This document shows positions 1 to 8,981 of a stretch of DNA of 64,000 bases, piece by piece. The notes under the pieces were generated by a model. It saw nothing but the letters and a program-made list of their open reading frames with translations, had not been told where the DNA came from and made no database searches. The stretch comes from Marivivens sp. LCG002 (GTDB lineage: Bacteria > Pseudomonadota > Alphaproteobacteria > Rhodobacterales > Rhodobacteraceae). Within the stretch, counting starts at the first letter, position 1; each line of letters starts with the position of its first letter. Location: the NCBI RefSeq assembly GCF_030264275.1, contig NZ_CP127165.1:980001-1044000 (forward strand). Reading direction: 5' to 3'. The translations under genes were made by a program, and so were the position numbers.

Positions 1-2
1 GG

Positions 3-758
3 GAGCTGATAGCCGCTGATCCGACACTTGGTCCTGCGCCCAAGCCTGACTTTGGCGATACGGTGGTTGTCATCGATCCGGGGCATGGGGGCATTGATCC
101 CGGTGCGGAGAGGGGAGCGAGCAAAGAGGCCGATCTGATGCTTGCTCTTGCGCAAGAGGTTGCCCAAACCCTTGAACGGATTGATGGATTTCAAGCTGTG
201 CTGACCCGTTCGAGCGACATTTTCGTTCCCCTCGAAGAGCGGATGACCATTGCGCGGGCGGCGGGGGCGGATGTGTTTATCTCGCTTCATGCCGATGCCT
301 TGGAAGAGGGCGGCGCGAGCGGGGCCTCTGTCTATACGCTCAGCCCATCAGCAGCGGACGAGGCATCGCAGCGGATGGCCGAGCGGCACGAGCGCGGCGA
401 TCTTCTGGCGGGGGTCGATCTTGCGGGGCAGGACGACCGGATCGCGACCGCCTTGATGGATCTGGTGCGGCTCGAAACCATGCCCCAAAGCGAGAGCCTT
501 GCGCTGGAAATCGTCGAAGCCTTTGACGAAATAGGCGCACCGCTCAATTCGCGGCCCCGTCGCACGGCCGAGTTGGCGGTTCTCAATGCCGCCGATTTCC
601 CTTCGGTGCTTGTCGAAGTCGGCTTTCTGTCGGACGTAGGGGACCGCGAGCGGCTTTCGAGCGCGATCGGACGCGCGCCGATTGTTGCGGGACTTGTCGT
701 TGCGGTTCAGCGTTGGCAGGCGGAATGGGCGGCAAACAAGACGCTGCTACGGCAATAA
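3..758 (+). CDS. N-acetylmuramoyl-L-alanine amidase, 5'-truncated by the window edge
   Basis: Zinc amidase (Amidase_3/AmiC fold) that cuts the amide bond between N-acetylmuramic acid and the stem peptide in the periplasm. The open frame runs in from the left edge, so the signal peptide and any AMIN domain are outside the window; the visible catalytic domain is nearly whole. Metal ligands are visible as the His of the IDPGHGG motif, a Glu shortly after (GASKEADL), the His of SLHAD and the Glu of VEVGFLSD near the end. The GTG at 63 lies inside the conserved strand and is not the true start. PBP1A follows 90 bp downstream on the same strand, which suggests joint expression of wall-remodelling genes. 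Confidence 0.9.
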   Translation, partial: ELIAADPTLGPAPKPDFGDTVVVIDPGHGGIDPGAERGASKEADLMLALAQEVAQTLERIDGFQAVLTRSSDIFVPLEERMTIARAAGADVFISLHADALEEGGASGASVYTLSPSAADEASQRMAERHERGDLLAGVDLAGQDDRIATALMDLVRLETMPQSESLALEIVEAFDEIGAPLNSRPRRTAELAVLNAADFPSVLVEVGFLSDVGDRERLSSAIGRAPIVAGLVVAVQRWQAEWAANKTLLRQ

Positions 759-848
759 GGCACGATCACGCCGATTTTTCCAATCTCGGTTTTGACGAAA
801 CGCGGCCTACAACTTATAAGCGGCGCACATTCTATCGGGGGCAAGCGC

Positions 849-3368
849 GTGCTGCGTTTCATTTTATCGTTCTTCGGAACAATTTTTTCTATGATCACGC
901 TTGGCATCGGTCTGGCCGCGCTTTCGCTTGGCGCTATTTTCTATATGTATGGCAAGGACTTGCCGAGCTACGAGGTGCTCTCGCAGTATCGTCCCAAGAC
1001 GATCAGCCGCATCTATTCGGGCGAAGGTCAGATCATCGACGAATTCGCCACCGAGCGGCGCGTCTTTACCCCTGCGGAAGAGATTCCCGATATCGTCAAG
1101 CAGGCGTTTATTTCCGCCGAAGACAAGAACTTCTATACCCACCCCGGTTATGACGTGCGTGGGATGGCTGCGGCCTTTATCGATGCGGTCAAATCGCGCG
1201 GGGCCGATCTTCGCGGGGCGTCGACCATCACGCAGCAGGTGATGAAGAACTTCCTTCTCGACGGATCGCGTTCCGCCGAACGCAAGATCAAGGAACTCAT
1301 CCTTGCCGCGCGTATTGAAAAGGCGATGGATAAAGAGCGCATTCTCGAACTTTATCTCAACGAGATCGATCTTGGTGTGCGCAGCTTCGGTGTCACGGCC
1401 GCCGCGCAGTCCTATTTCAACAAGCCGCTGAGCCAGCTTTCGCCCGCCGAGGCGGCCTTTCTCGCTGTGCATCCCAAAGCGCCCTACAGCTATCATCCCG
1501 TCAAGAACCGCGAAGCCGCGCTCGAGCGCCGTAATTTCATTCTTCGCGAGATGTTCGAGAATGGGTATCTGACCGACGCTGAATATGAAGAGGCGCGCAA
1601 CGATCCCTTGCGCACGGTGCAGAACGGTGATTTCCCGAGCTATCAAAGCTCGCGACAATCGCGCGACTATTTCACCGAAGAGGTCCGCCGTCAGGTGACG
1701 CAGCTCTTCGGTCTCACTCAGGAACAGTTCTCGTCCGAAGGTTACGCAATCCGTGCCACCGTCGATGCCGAGCTTCAGGTCGTGGCCGCCCATGCGCTGC
1801 AACGCCAGCTTGAGGATTTTGACCGATCCTTGGGCAAATGGCGCGGAACAAGCGAAAAGATCGCGGAAGAGAACCTCGGGTCCGAAGACGCATGGCGTGC
1901 TGCGCTCTCCGCGCTTTCGGTCCCGCGTGACATCACGCTCGATGGTCAGTGGTATCCTGCGGTCGTGCTCGGTGTCGAAGAACAGCGCCTTGTGATCGGG
2001 ATCGAAGGTGTCGAGGCGACAGAAAGCGAACCGTTCGAGGTGCCGCGCGACGATATCAAATGGATGTCGGGTGACTTCTTCGACAATTTCGAACGTGGCG
2101 ATGTGGTGCTAGTGCGCCGCGTCACCTCGGACGGGGCCTTCGTGCGCTGGTCCTTGCGTCAGGTGCCCGAAGTGCAGGGCGGCTTTATGGCGATGGACGT
2201 GAACACGGGCCGTGTTCTTGCGATGCAGGGGGGCTTTTCCTATCAGGAATCCAACTTCAACCGCGCGACCCAAGCGATGCGCCAACCCGGTTCGTCCTTC
2301 AAGCCCTTCGTCTATGCCGCAGCGCTGGACAGCGGCTATTCCCCCGCAACGATCATCGTCGACGCGCCGATCGAAGTGAACACGCCCCAAGGTCTGTGGC
2401 GTCCGCAGAACTCGTCGGAAAAGTTCTATGGCCCTACGCCTCTGCGCACGGGGATCGAGCAATCGCGGAACCTCATGACGATCCGACTGGCTCAGGAAGT
2501 GGGCATGGACGTGGTGGGCGCCTATGCCGAGCGCTTCGACATTTATGAAAAGATGAACCCCTTCCTCTCGAACTCGCTCGGGGCGCAAGAGACGACACTC
2601 TATCGTGTTGTGGCTGCCTATGCGATGTTCGCCAACGGGGGCGAGCGGGTAGAGCCGACCTTGGTCGACCGCGTTCAGGACCGTTCGGGCAAAACCATTT
2701 ACCGCCACGATCAGCGCGCCTGTGTCGATTGTTCCTTGGCCAGCCTGCCTGCGGGCGAAGCGCCCGAGATCCAGACGAACCGTGACCGGATCATGAACGC
2801 CGTCACCGCCTACCAGCTGACCTCGATGATGCGCGGCGTGGTCGAGCGCGGCACGGCAAGCGGAGCGATCAACCTTCCTGTGCCGATTGCAGGCAAGACG
2901 GGGACCACGAACGATGCCAAGGACGTCTGGTTCGTCGGCTTCTCGTCGAACATCGTCGCGGGCTGTTACATCGGGTATGATAACCCTCGCAGCCTTGGCC
3001 GCGGTGCCTTTGGGGCGTCGGTCTGTGGCCCTGTGTTCCAGGACTTCATGGAAGTGGCCGTCGACAAGTTCGGTGGCGGAGCCTTCAAGGTGCCCGAGGA
3101 CTGTCAGTTCATCAAAATCGACCGCTACACGGGCGGCCGTCTTCCTGATGATGCAAGCGGCGACAACGTGATTGCGGAATGTTTCCGTGCGGGCGAAGAG
3201 CCTGTCTTCGGGATCATGTTCGACGGTGGTTTTGCGATGTCGGCCGACCTTCCTCTCTTTGACGAAGTGCCGAGCGCCGCCAAGCAAGTCACCACATCGA
3301 CCGGTGAGACGGCGACCGTCGGCCCCAATGCGTCGTTCGGAACCCTCTCTTCGGGCGGTCTTTACTGA
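849..3368 (+). CDS. mrcA: Penicillin-binding protein 1A (bifunctional glycosyltransferase/transpeptidase)
   Basis: Class A PBP that polymerises lipid II and cross-links peptidoglycan at the inner membrane, 839 residues. I place the start at GTG 849, preceded by a GGGGG ribosome-binding site at about 836-842, because the product then opens with the short cytoplasmic segment and membrane anchor (LRFILSFFG...) typical of the family; the longer reading from 792 lacks family support. The GT51 domain shows the catalytic EDKNFY motif and STITQQ. The transpeptidase domain has the SxxK motif SSFK, the SxN motif SRN and the KTG triad in GKTGTTND. An inserted OB-like segment lies between them. The protein is full length with no disabling change. 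Confidence 0.95.
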   Translation: MLRFILSFFGTIFSMITLGIGLAALSLGAIFYMYGKDLPSYEVLSQYRPKTISRIYSGEGQIIDEFATERRVFTPAEEIPDIVKQAFISAEDKNFYTHPGYDVRGMAAAFIDAVKSRGADLRGASTITQQVMKNFLLDGSRSAERKIKELILAARIEKAMDKERILELYLNEIDLGVRSFGVTAAAQSYFNKPLSQLSPAEAAFLAVHPKAPYSYHPVKNREAALERRNFILREMFENGYLTDAEYEEARNDPLRTVQNGDFPSYQSSRQSRDYFTEEVRRQVTQLFGLTQEQFSSEGYAIRATVDAELQVVAAHALQRQLEDFDRSLGKWRGTSEKIAEENLGSEDAWRAALSALSVPRDITLDGQWYPAVVLGVEEQRLVIGIEGVEATESEPFEVPRDDIKWMSGDFFDNFERGDVVLVRRVTSDGAFVRWSLRQVPEVQGGFMAMDVNTGRVLAMQGGFSYQESNFNRATQAMRQPGSSFKPFVYAAALDSGYSPATIIVDAPIEVNTPQGLWRPQNSSEKFYGPTPLRTGIEQSRNLMTIRLAQEVGMDVVGAYAERFDIYEKMNPFLSNSLGAQETTLYRVVAAYAMFANGGERVEPTLVDRVQDRSGKTIYRHDQRACVDCSLASLPAGEAPEIQTNRDRIMNAVTAYQLTSMMRGVVERGTASGAINLPVPIAGKTGTTNDAKDVWFVGFSSNIVAGCYIGYDNPRSLGRGAFGASVCGPVFQDFMEVAVDKFGGGAFKVPEDCQFIKIDRYTGGRLPDDASGDNVIAECFRAGEEPVFGIMFDGGFAMSADLPLFDEVPSAAKQVTTSTGETATVGPNASFGTLSSGGLY

Positions 3369-3385
3369 CCCACCCCTTGCTGTTT

Positions 3386-3437
3386 GGGGTCTTGCCGACT
3401 AAGACCCCACAAACACTCCGGCGCGCTTTGGCGCCGG
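3386..3437 (+). other. Two intergenic hairpins between PBP1A and prfB
   Basis: Two perfect inverted repeats sit back to back in the 96-bp gap: an 8-bp stem GGGGTCTT/AAGACCCC (3386-3393 with 3401-3408, 7-nt loop) and a 7-bp stem CCGGCGC/GCGCCGG (3418-3424 with 3431-3437). Neither is followed by a T run, so a classic intrinsic terminator is unlikely; they may mark an mRNA 3' end or processing site. Confidence 0.5.
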
Positions 3438-3464
3438 ACCAGATGATCAAGACCGGAAAGTCCC

Positions 3465-4592
3465 ATGCGCGCCGAAATTCTCAACGTTGTTTCCGCCATC
3501 GAAAAATCGCTCAAGCTCTTGGTCCAGCGTCTGGATTGGGAAACGGCTGAATACCGGCTCGAGGAATTCAACGCCCGTGTCGAGGACCCGAGCCTCTGGG
3601 ATGATCCGGAAGCCGCGCAAAAGCTGATGCGCGAGCGTCAGATGCTGGTCGATGCGATCGACGGGTTCAAGGCGATCAAGCAAGAGCTGGCCGACAACAT
3701 CGAGCTTATCGAGCTTGGCGAGATGGAAGACGACGCGGATGTCGTCAAAGACGCCGAAGCCGCTCTCAAGGAGCTCAAGGCCAAGGCCGCCCAGAAAGAG
3801 ATCGAAGCGCTTCTTGATGGGGAAGCCGACGGCAACGATACCTTCCTCGAAATCAACTCGGGCGCGGGCGGCACGGAAAGCTGTGACTGGGCGTCGATCC
3901 TTGCGCGGATGTATGTCCGCTGGGCCGAGAAAAAGGGCTATAAGGTCGAGCTTCAGTCCGAAAGCGCGGGCGAAGAAGCGGGGATCAAATCCGCCGCCTA
4001 CAAGATCAGCGGTCCCAACGCCTATGGTTGGCTCAAGTCGGAAAGCGGCGTGCATCGCCTTGTGCGCATCTCGCCTTATGACTCTGCTGCGCGCCGTCAC
4101 ACGTCGTTCTCGTCGGTTTGGGTTTACCCCGTGGTCGACGACAACATCGAGATCGAGATCAAGCCGAACGACATCCGTATCGACACCTATCGTTCCTCGG
4201 GTGCGGGCGGTCAGCACGTGAACACGACCGACTCGGCCGTGCGGATCACCCACCTTCCGACGGGGATCGTGACGACCTCCTCGGAAAAGTCGCAGCACCA
4301 GAACCGTGACATCGCGATGAAGGCTCTCAAATCGCGCCTTTACCAGATGGAGCTTGATAAGCGGAACGCGGCGATCAACGAAGCCCACGAAGCCAAGGGC
4401 GAAGCAGGCTGGGGCAACCAGATCCGCTCCTATGTGCTCCAGCCCTATCAGATGGTCAAAGATCTTCGCACCGGTCACGAGACATCGGACACCCAAGGGG
4501 TTCTTGACGGGGATCTCGACGGGTTCATGGCGGCGACACTCGCACTTCAGGTTTCGGGCAAATCCCGCGCCGACGCCAACGCGGAAGACTGA
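3465..4592 (+). CDS. prfB: Peptide chain release factor 2
   Basis: Class I release factor that reads UGA/UAA and triggers peptidyl-tRNA hydrolysis; 375 residues, the normal length. The GGQ catalytic tripeptide is present in SGAGGQHVN (about residue 250). The stop-codon-reading tripeptide, SPF in E. coli RF2, is SPY here (RISPYDS, about residue 205). The frame is continuous from ATG, so the programmed +1 frameshift used by E. coli prfB for autoregulation is absent, as I recall for most alphaproteobacteria. A strong intrinsic terminator follows directly. Confidence 0.97.
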   Translation: MRAEILNVVSAIEKSLKLLVQRLDWETAEYRLEEFNARVEDPSLWDDPEAAQKLMRERQMLVDAIDGFKAIKQELADNIELIELGEMEDDADVVKDAEAALKELKAKAAQKEIEALLDGEADGNDTFLEINSGAGGTESCDWASILARMYVRWAEKKGYKVELQSESAGEEAGIKSAAYKISGPNAYGWLKSESGVHRLVRISPYDSAARRHTSFSSVWVYPVVDDNIEIEIKPNDIRIDTYRSSGAGGQHVNTTDSAVRITHLPTGIVTTSSEKSQHQNRDIAMKALKSRLYQMELDKRNAAINEAHEAKGEAGWGNQIRSYVLQPYQMVKDLRTGHETSDTQGVLDGDLDGFMAATLALQVSGKSRADANAED

Positions 4593-4595
4593 TCC

Positions 4596-4620
4596 AAAGG
4601 CCCCCATGCGGGGCCTTTTG
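4596..4620 (+). terminator. Intrinsic terminator of prfB
   Basis: A 9-bp stem AAAGGCCCC/GGGGCCTTT with a 5-nt loop (CATGC), running into TTTT and then CTTTT, starts three bases after the prfB stop codon. Confidence 0.88.
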
Positions 4621-4708
4621 CTTTTGCGCCCTCGGTCAAATATTCCAAAAATGTTTTGCGTTCAGACCTCTTTGGATTAGCCTGATTTCAAATTCAGGGA
4701 GTCCGTTT

Positions 4709-5491
4709 ATGTCCGCAACCGTTGATGCACCGCCCCCCTCACAGATGCCCTTGGTCGGAGACTTGACGCTTGGCGATATCATCGCCTCGCTCAAAGCGGG
4801 GATCTATGATTTCCGCCGCGCGCCTCTCTTCGGGCTGTTCTTTTCTGCGGTTTATGTGGTGATCGGTTTTATGCTCATCACGCTCGGGGCAGGGCATGTG
4901 AGCTGGGTGCTTGTGACCTCGCTTGGGTTTCCGCTGGCTGCGCCGTTCGCGGCGGTGGGGCTTTACGAAGTGAGCCGCAGGCTAGAGGCAGGCAAGCCGC
5001 TGGTCTGGCGCGATGTGCTGGGCGTCGTCTGGCAGGAGCGCACGCGGCAAGTGCCGTGGCTTGGCGCTGTGATCGTGATCTATTTCCTGTTCTGGACGTT
5101 TCTTGCCCATATGATCTTTGCCGTCTTTATGGGGCTTGCCGTGATGACCAGCGTTTCGACTAGCCTTGATGTGTTTCTGACCACGCGGGGGCTGAGCATG
5201 ATTGCGGTCGAGCTTGGCATCGGGGCGATATTGGCCTTTCTTCTCTTTTCGCTCACGGTGGTGAGTATCCCGCTCGTTCTCGAGAAAGAGATCGATTTTG
5301 TGAGCGCAATGCTGTTGTCGCTCCGCACGGTTGCTTCCAATCTTTGGATCATGCTCGTCTGGGCGGCGATCATCGCGGTGATGAGTCTGATCGCGCTTGC
5401 GCCGTATTTTCTGGGGCTGATGGTTGTTTTGCCGATCTTTGGTCATGCCACGTGGCATCTCTATCGGCGGGCGCTTTACGACCCCGTCTAG
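4709..5491 (+). CDS. DUF2189 integral membrane protein
   Basis: A 260-residue predicted inner-membrane protein with about six hydrophobic helices: pairs around residues 38-60 and 66-85, then 117-150, 165-190 and 208-250. The N-terminal LTLGDIIASLKAGIYDFRRAP and the overall pattern match the DUF2189 family, whose function is unknown to me (some members are labelled cytochrome c oxidase-related on weak grounds). The ATG has a GGGAG site 8 bp upstream. It is a single-gene unit between two terminators, convergent with the bactofilin gene. Confidence 0.8.
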   Translation: MSATVDAPPPSQMPLVGDLTLGDIIASLKAGIYDFRRAPLFGLFFSAVYVVIGFMLITLGAGHVSWVLVTSLGFPLAAPFAAVGLYEVSRRLEAGKPLVWRDVLGVVWQERTRQVPWLGAVIVIYFLFWTFLAHMIFAVFMGLAVMTSVSTSLDVFLTTRGLSMIAVELGIGAILAFLLFSLTVVSIPLVLEKEIDFVSAMLLSLRTVASNLWIMLVWAAIIAVMSLIALAPYFLGLMVVLPIFGHATWHLYRRALYDPV

Positions 5492-5513
5492 GGGCGGCAG
5501 CTTCCGAAAATGA

Positions 5514-5539
5514 AAAAGGCGCCTCTTGGGGCGCCTTTT
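5514..5539. terminator. Bidirectional terminator between DUF2189 gene and bactofilin
   Basis: A 10-bp perfect stem AAAAGGCGCC/GGCGCCTTTT with a 6-nt loop. T runs on both strands let it serve both convergent genes. Confidence 0.88.
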
Positions 5540-5559
5540 CTTTGACTGTCGGTGTGGGC

Positions 5560-6045
5560 TTATTCCGCCGAGGGTGCGGCAGGCTTCTTGGCCGCGCCGG
5601 TGGTGTCGAGGGGGTTGTCCTGACGCTGGACAGAGCCTTCGAAATGGGCACCCGATTCAATCGCGATGGTCTTGTGGATGATGTCGCCTTCGACACGGGC
5701 GGTCGAGGTCAGACGGACCTTGAGACCACGCACGCGGCCGATGATGCGGCCGTTGATGACGACGTCGTCGGCAACCACTTCGCCCTTGATCGTGGCGGTT
5801 TCACCGATGGTGAGAAGGTGGGCGCGGATGTCGCCGTCCACTTGGCCTTCGACCTGGATATCGCCGGTGGTCTTGAGGTTGCCCTTGACGTGAAGGTCAG
5901 CCGAGAGAACCGACGCAGGCGGCTTTGCCTTGGGCGCAGATGCCTTGAATTCGCTCGAAGCAGCAGGAGCGGCAGCCGGTGTCACCGGAGTGTTGGTTTC
6001 GGTGGCCTTGGGGCCAGGCTCGTTGATTTTGCTCTTAGAAAACAT
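5560..6045 (-). CDS. Bactofilin (polymer-forming cytoskeletal protein)
   Basis: A 161-residue bactofilin: a disordered Ala/Pro/Lys-rich N-terminus (residues 1-45), a central beta-helical DUF583 core (about 46-140) with the repeated hydrophobic-Gly pattern (LHVKGNLKTTGDIQVEGQVDGDI), and a short charged tail. Bactofilins polymerise without nucleotide and scaffold wall enzymes at defined places. Its ATG lies inside the end of the upstream M23 peptidase gene (11-bp overlap), so the two are translationally coupled. From memory, bactofilin-M23 pairs are known from Helicobacter (CcmA/Csd1) and stalked alphaproteobacteria (BacA/LmdC), where they set cell shape; the same role is inferred here. Confidence 0.92.
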   Translation of the reverse strand: MFSKSKINEPGPKATETNTPVTPAAAPAASSEFKASAPKAKPPASVLSADLHVKGNLKTTGDIQVEGQVDGDIRAHLLTIGETATIKGEVVADDVVINGRIIGRVRGLKVRLTSTARVEGDIIHKTIAIESGAHFEGSVQRQDNPLDTTGAAKKPAAPSAE

Positions 6046-7378
6046 CTTGTCCAGCTCTTATATAGATCATCGGGTTCACAGCTTTGCCGCCAACGCGGAC
6101 CTCGTAGTGAAGGTGGGGTCCGGTCGAACGTCCAGAGTTCCCCATATCACCAATTCGGTCCCCGCGCGAGACCCTTTGGCCCACGTTGACGCGAATTGCG
6201 TTCAAATGTCCGTAACGTGTTTCGATTCCGAACTCGTGTTGGATCTTGACCAAGCGGCCATAGCCCGAGGACCAGCCTGCATGGGTGACGACGCCGTCGG
6301 CGGTCGAATAGATCGGTGTGCCGACGGGACCGGCGAAATCGGTGCCTGCGTGTAGACGGCCCCAGCGGGTGCCGAAGCCCGAGGTCAGGCGATAGTTGCT
6401 TTTGACGGGCATCGCAAACGGCGCGCGCTCGGCGGCGATACGGTAGAGGTTGATACGGTCCAGATTGCCGAGGATGTTGTTGGCACGCAGGGCATCCGCA
6501 TCGGGTTCGGCGCCGCGCGTCGAGAACTGGATCGGCATCAAGGGGCCGCCCGTGCCCGAATAGCCGCGCCGCACCTGATCGAGAATTTGCTCGGGGTCCA
6601 TGCCTGCGGCTTTGAACATCTTGTCGAGCGGTTCGACCGAGACGAGCATCGCCTCTTCGAGTTGGCGGAAAATCTCGTCGTTGCGCTCTTGGAGGAGGCG
6701 CAATTCAAGCTGCATTTCGGCGGCTTGGTCGATGGCGGATTGGGCATCGGTCTTGATCTGGTCGCGCTCGGCGGCGGTCTGGGCCAGCGCTTCGGTCAGC
6801 ATGTCGACCGTTCCCGTCATCTCCGAGCTTGCAAAGGCGATGGCACCGCCATCGGCATTGCCTTCGATCCGATCACGCAGCGCCGCAAGATCCTCTTTGA
6901 TCCCTTCGCGTTCGTTCATCGTGCGGCGGAGCGTGGCCTGAATGACTTCGATCCCCGTTTCGAGTTCGCGGCGGCGATCTTCAGAGGCGAGAAGCTCCGA
7001 CTGCATGAGAGAGATTTGCTGGAGCGCTTTGGTGAAACGTTCCTGCGCGGCCACGGCCTCTTCGGCGCGGATGTCACGCTCGGAAGAGAGCGCATTCAGG
7101 CGCTGTTCGTAAATATACTGATCGCGCTGTGCTTGGGCACGGAAGTTCCCCGACCCGATCGAGTCCATCAAGAGTATCGCGGTCGCGATGATCGTCCACG
7201 CCACCAAAAGCGTGCCGCCCGTCCAGATGACAAGCTGCGTTTCGGGCTTGAGACGGATGAATCGCGTCTCGGTATCCGATCTTAGGAAAAGCCGTTTTTC
7301 AGGAAAGCGACGTTCGAGCGCCGCATGCACTTTCTGGAGTAGTCGAGAACGCACGTCCCAATCCCTGTCTTGTCCCAT
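6035..7378 (-). CDS. Membrane-anchored M23 family metallopeptidase (LytM domain)
   Basis: A 447-residue putative peptidoglycan endopeptidase. An N-terminal cytoplasmic segment is followed by one membrane helix (about residues 48-72), a long coiled coil (about 80-240, rich in E/Q/R heptads) and a C-terminal LytM domain (about 325-440). The zinc ligands are visible: H and D in HAGTDFAGP and the second His pair in HLHYEV. The active-site residues look intact, so this is probably a real hydrolase rather than an EnvC-like activator. It overlaps the bactofilin ORF by 11 bp. The N-terminal cytoplasmic stretch is the likely contact with bactofilin, by analogy with LmdC. Confidence 0.9.
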   Translation of the reverse strand: MGQDRDWDVRSRLLQKVHAALERRFPEKRLFLRSDTETRFIRLKPETQLVIWTGGTLLVAWTIIATAILLMDSIGSGNFRAQAQRDQYIYEQRLNALSSERDIRAEEAVAAQERFTKALQQISLMQSELLASEDRRRELETGIEVIQATLRRTMNEREGIKEDLAALRDRIEGNADGGAIAFASSEMTGTVDMLTEALAQTAAERDQIKTDAQSAIDQAAEMQLELRLLQERNDEIFRQLEEAMLVSVEPLDKMFKAAGMDPEQILDQVRRGYSGTGGPLMPIQFSTRGAEPDADALRANNILGNLDRINLYRIAAERAPFAMPVKSNYRLTSGFGTRWGRLHAGTDFAGPVGTPIYSTADGVVTHAGWSSGYGRLVKIQHEFGIETRYGHLNAIRVNVGQRVSRGDRIGDMGNSGRSTGPHLHYEVRVGGKAVNPMIYIRAGQDVF

Positions 7379-7498
7379 CCGAAGGCTGTCCCCACAGCCA
7401 CTCGAAGGTTGTTAACGGGCATAGATTCGCGTGGCAACAAATTTGCGCAGAAATGAGCGCTCATAGGCATTTATGTGCCGAAGTGAGCAGAAATCTGC

Positions 7499-8329
7499 TT
7501 AGAGGCGCTCTTTGATTGGGGTTTCTTCCGCAAGTGGCCAATAGAAATCTGGCGGAATACCCGCTTCGGCCCGTTTTTCTTCGTTGAAGGGCGGTTTCAG
7601 TGCGCCGTGGAAGTGCTTGCGGACAAGGCTATGGAACACCTCTTTGGGGTCGAGATCATGGCGACCGCAAAGGAAATGGAACCATTTGGAGCCATAGGCG
7701 ACGTGATGGACCTCTTCGGCGTAGATGACTTTGAGCGCTTCGACCGATTCCGTGTCGCCCGCTTTTTCAAAGATCCCGATCATCCCGGGTGTCACATCAA
7801 GGCCGCGAGCCTCGAGCACCATGGGCACGACGGCAAGACGGCCCAAAAGATCGTCAACCGTGTCTTCGGCGGCGCGCCACATCCCCGCATGGGCGGGCAT
7901 TGCGCCGTAATAGCTCCCCAATGCTTCAAGTCTGTCGCAGACGAGATTGAAATGCTTGGATTCTTCGTTTGCGGATTTGACCCAGTCATCAAAGAATCCG
8001 AGCGGAAGTCTGGTGTCCGAAAAGCGCGCGATGATATCCCAATGCAGATCGACGGCGTTCAATTCGATATGCGCCACCGCATGAAGAAGCGCGAGCCGCC
8101 CTTGGGGCGTTCCGGGACGGCGGCGCGGCACGTCGCGCGGTGCAAGGAGTTCGGGCTTGTCAGGGCGGGCGGGCCTGAGCGGAGGCGATGCCGTGCCGAC
8201 TTCGATCGGCGCGGCGCCCCCGGCTCTGGATGCAAACCAGAGCGCGGCATAGCGATGAGACAGCGCGGTCTTTTCCCGTCCGTCCGCCGTGGTCAGAACC
8301 TCGGTCGCCATTTGCGCAAGTGTTTTCAT
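7499..8329 (-). CDS. DUF455 ferritin-like family protein
   Basis: A 276-residue protein matching DUF455, a ferritin-like four-helix family of unknown reaction. Candidate diiron ligands are visible in HIELNAVD, NEESKHF and AEEVHHVAYG, which fit an E...ExxH repeat. The start at 8329 is preceded by AAAGGGGCC. It lies 13 bp after a large hairpin and downstream of bcp on the same strand; a peroxiredoxin partner would suit a metal-dependent redox enzyme, but that is inference. Between it and the M23 gene (7379-7498) there is no gene, only a short GCAGA/TCTGC hairpin and the palindrome ATGAGCGCTCAT at 7453-7464. Confidence 0.85.
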   Translation of the reverse strand: MKTLAQMATEVLTTADGREKTALSHRYAALWFASRAGGAAPIEVGTASPPLRPARPDKPELLAPRDVPRRRPGTPQGRLALLHAVAHIELNAVDLHWDIIARFSDTRLPLGFFDDWVKSANEESKHFNLVCDRLEALGSYYGAMPAHAGMWRAAEDTVDDLLGRLAVVPMVLEARGLDVTPGMIGIFEKAGDTESVEALKVIYAEEVHHVAYGSKWFHFLCGRHDLDPKEVFHSLVRKHFHGALKPPFNEEKRAEAGIPPDFYWPLAEETPIKERL

Positions 8330-8342
8330 CTTTGGCCCCTTT

Positions 8343-8375
8343 GCGGTTTTGCGGCCGTATCTGCCGCAAAACCGC
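8343..8375 (-). other. 12-bp perfect inverted repeat between bcp and the DUF455 gene
   Basis: GCGGTTTTGCGG (8343-8354) pairs perfectly with 8364-8375 around a 9-nt loop. In the direction of transcription it is not followed by a U run and ends 13 nt before the DUF455 start codon, next to its ribosome-binding site. It may be a processing site or may modulate DUF455 translation. Confidence 0.6.
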
Positions 8376-8396
8376 TGGGTTTGTCAAAACGCAGGA

Positions 8397-8870
8397 TCAG
8401 AGCGCTTTGGCGGCGGCAAGGACCTCCTCGGCATGACCCTTGACCGAGACCTTGGGCCAAGTGGCAGCAATGGTGCCGTCCTCGGCAATAAGGAAGGTCG
8501 CGCGGGTGATCCCTTCGTAGGTTTTGCCATACATCTGCTTTTCACCCCAAGCGCCGTAGCGCTCGCAGGTATCGCTGTTTTCATCCGATGCAAGGATGAG
8601 ATCGAGTTCTTGCTTGGCGATGAAATTGTCGTGCTTTTTCACGCTGTCTTTGGAAATACCGATCACCTTGCAGCCCGCAGCGGCGAATTCGGACTTGAGC
8701 GCGGTAAAGTCCTTGGCTTCGGTGGTGCAGCCGGGTGTGTTGTCCTTTGGATAGAAATAGACAACCACCTTTTGGCCTTTGAGAGCGGACAGGGTGACCG
8801 TCTCGCCGCCATTGGTCGGAAGGGTGAATTCAGGGGCCATATCGCCTTGGTTCGGCATAGCATTGCTCAT
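8397..8870 (-). CDS. bcp: Thioredoxin-dependent thiol peroxidase (Bcp/PrxQ peroxiredoxin)
   Basis: A 157-residue AhpC/TSA-family peroxidase that reduces H2O2 and organic peroxides. The peroxidatic Cys is in TPGCTTEA (Cys48). The resolving Cys five residues later, present in E. coli Bcp, is replaced by Lys here (C-T-T-E-A-K), so resolution must use another Cys (Cys67 or Cys102) or an external thiol. I choose the ATG at 8870; a second ATG twelve bases in is possible. The long upstream extension of this frame crosses the divergent gene and is not coding. Confidence 0.93.
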   Translation of the reverse strand: MSNAMPNQGDMAPEFTLPTNGGETVTLSALKGQKVVVYFYPKDNTPGCTTEAKDFTALKSEFAAAGCKVIGISKDSVKKHDNFIAKQELDLILASDENSDTCERYGAWGEKQMYGKTYEGITRATFLIAEDGTIAATWPKVSVKGHAEEVLAAAKAL

Positions 8871-8981
8871 GGGTGCAGGTTCCCTTCTTGATTGTGTTGT
8901 GACTGGCTTTCGGCTTTGTTTTAGTTCACTTGAACCAGATGGAAAGTGCCGTTCGGCGCGCAAGGAAAGCTTTATCCGCCT

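Noticed and set aside
2109-3287. Long minus-strand frame inside PBP1A (and a similar one at 864-1802)
   Set aside because: Antisense to well-conserved PBP1A domains; no ribosome-binding site or motif; explained by third-position GC bias.
3465-3620. Programmed frameshift in prfB
   Set aside because: The reading frame is continuous from ATG with no in-frame UGA near codon 26, so no frameshift is needed.
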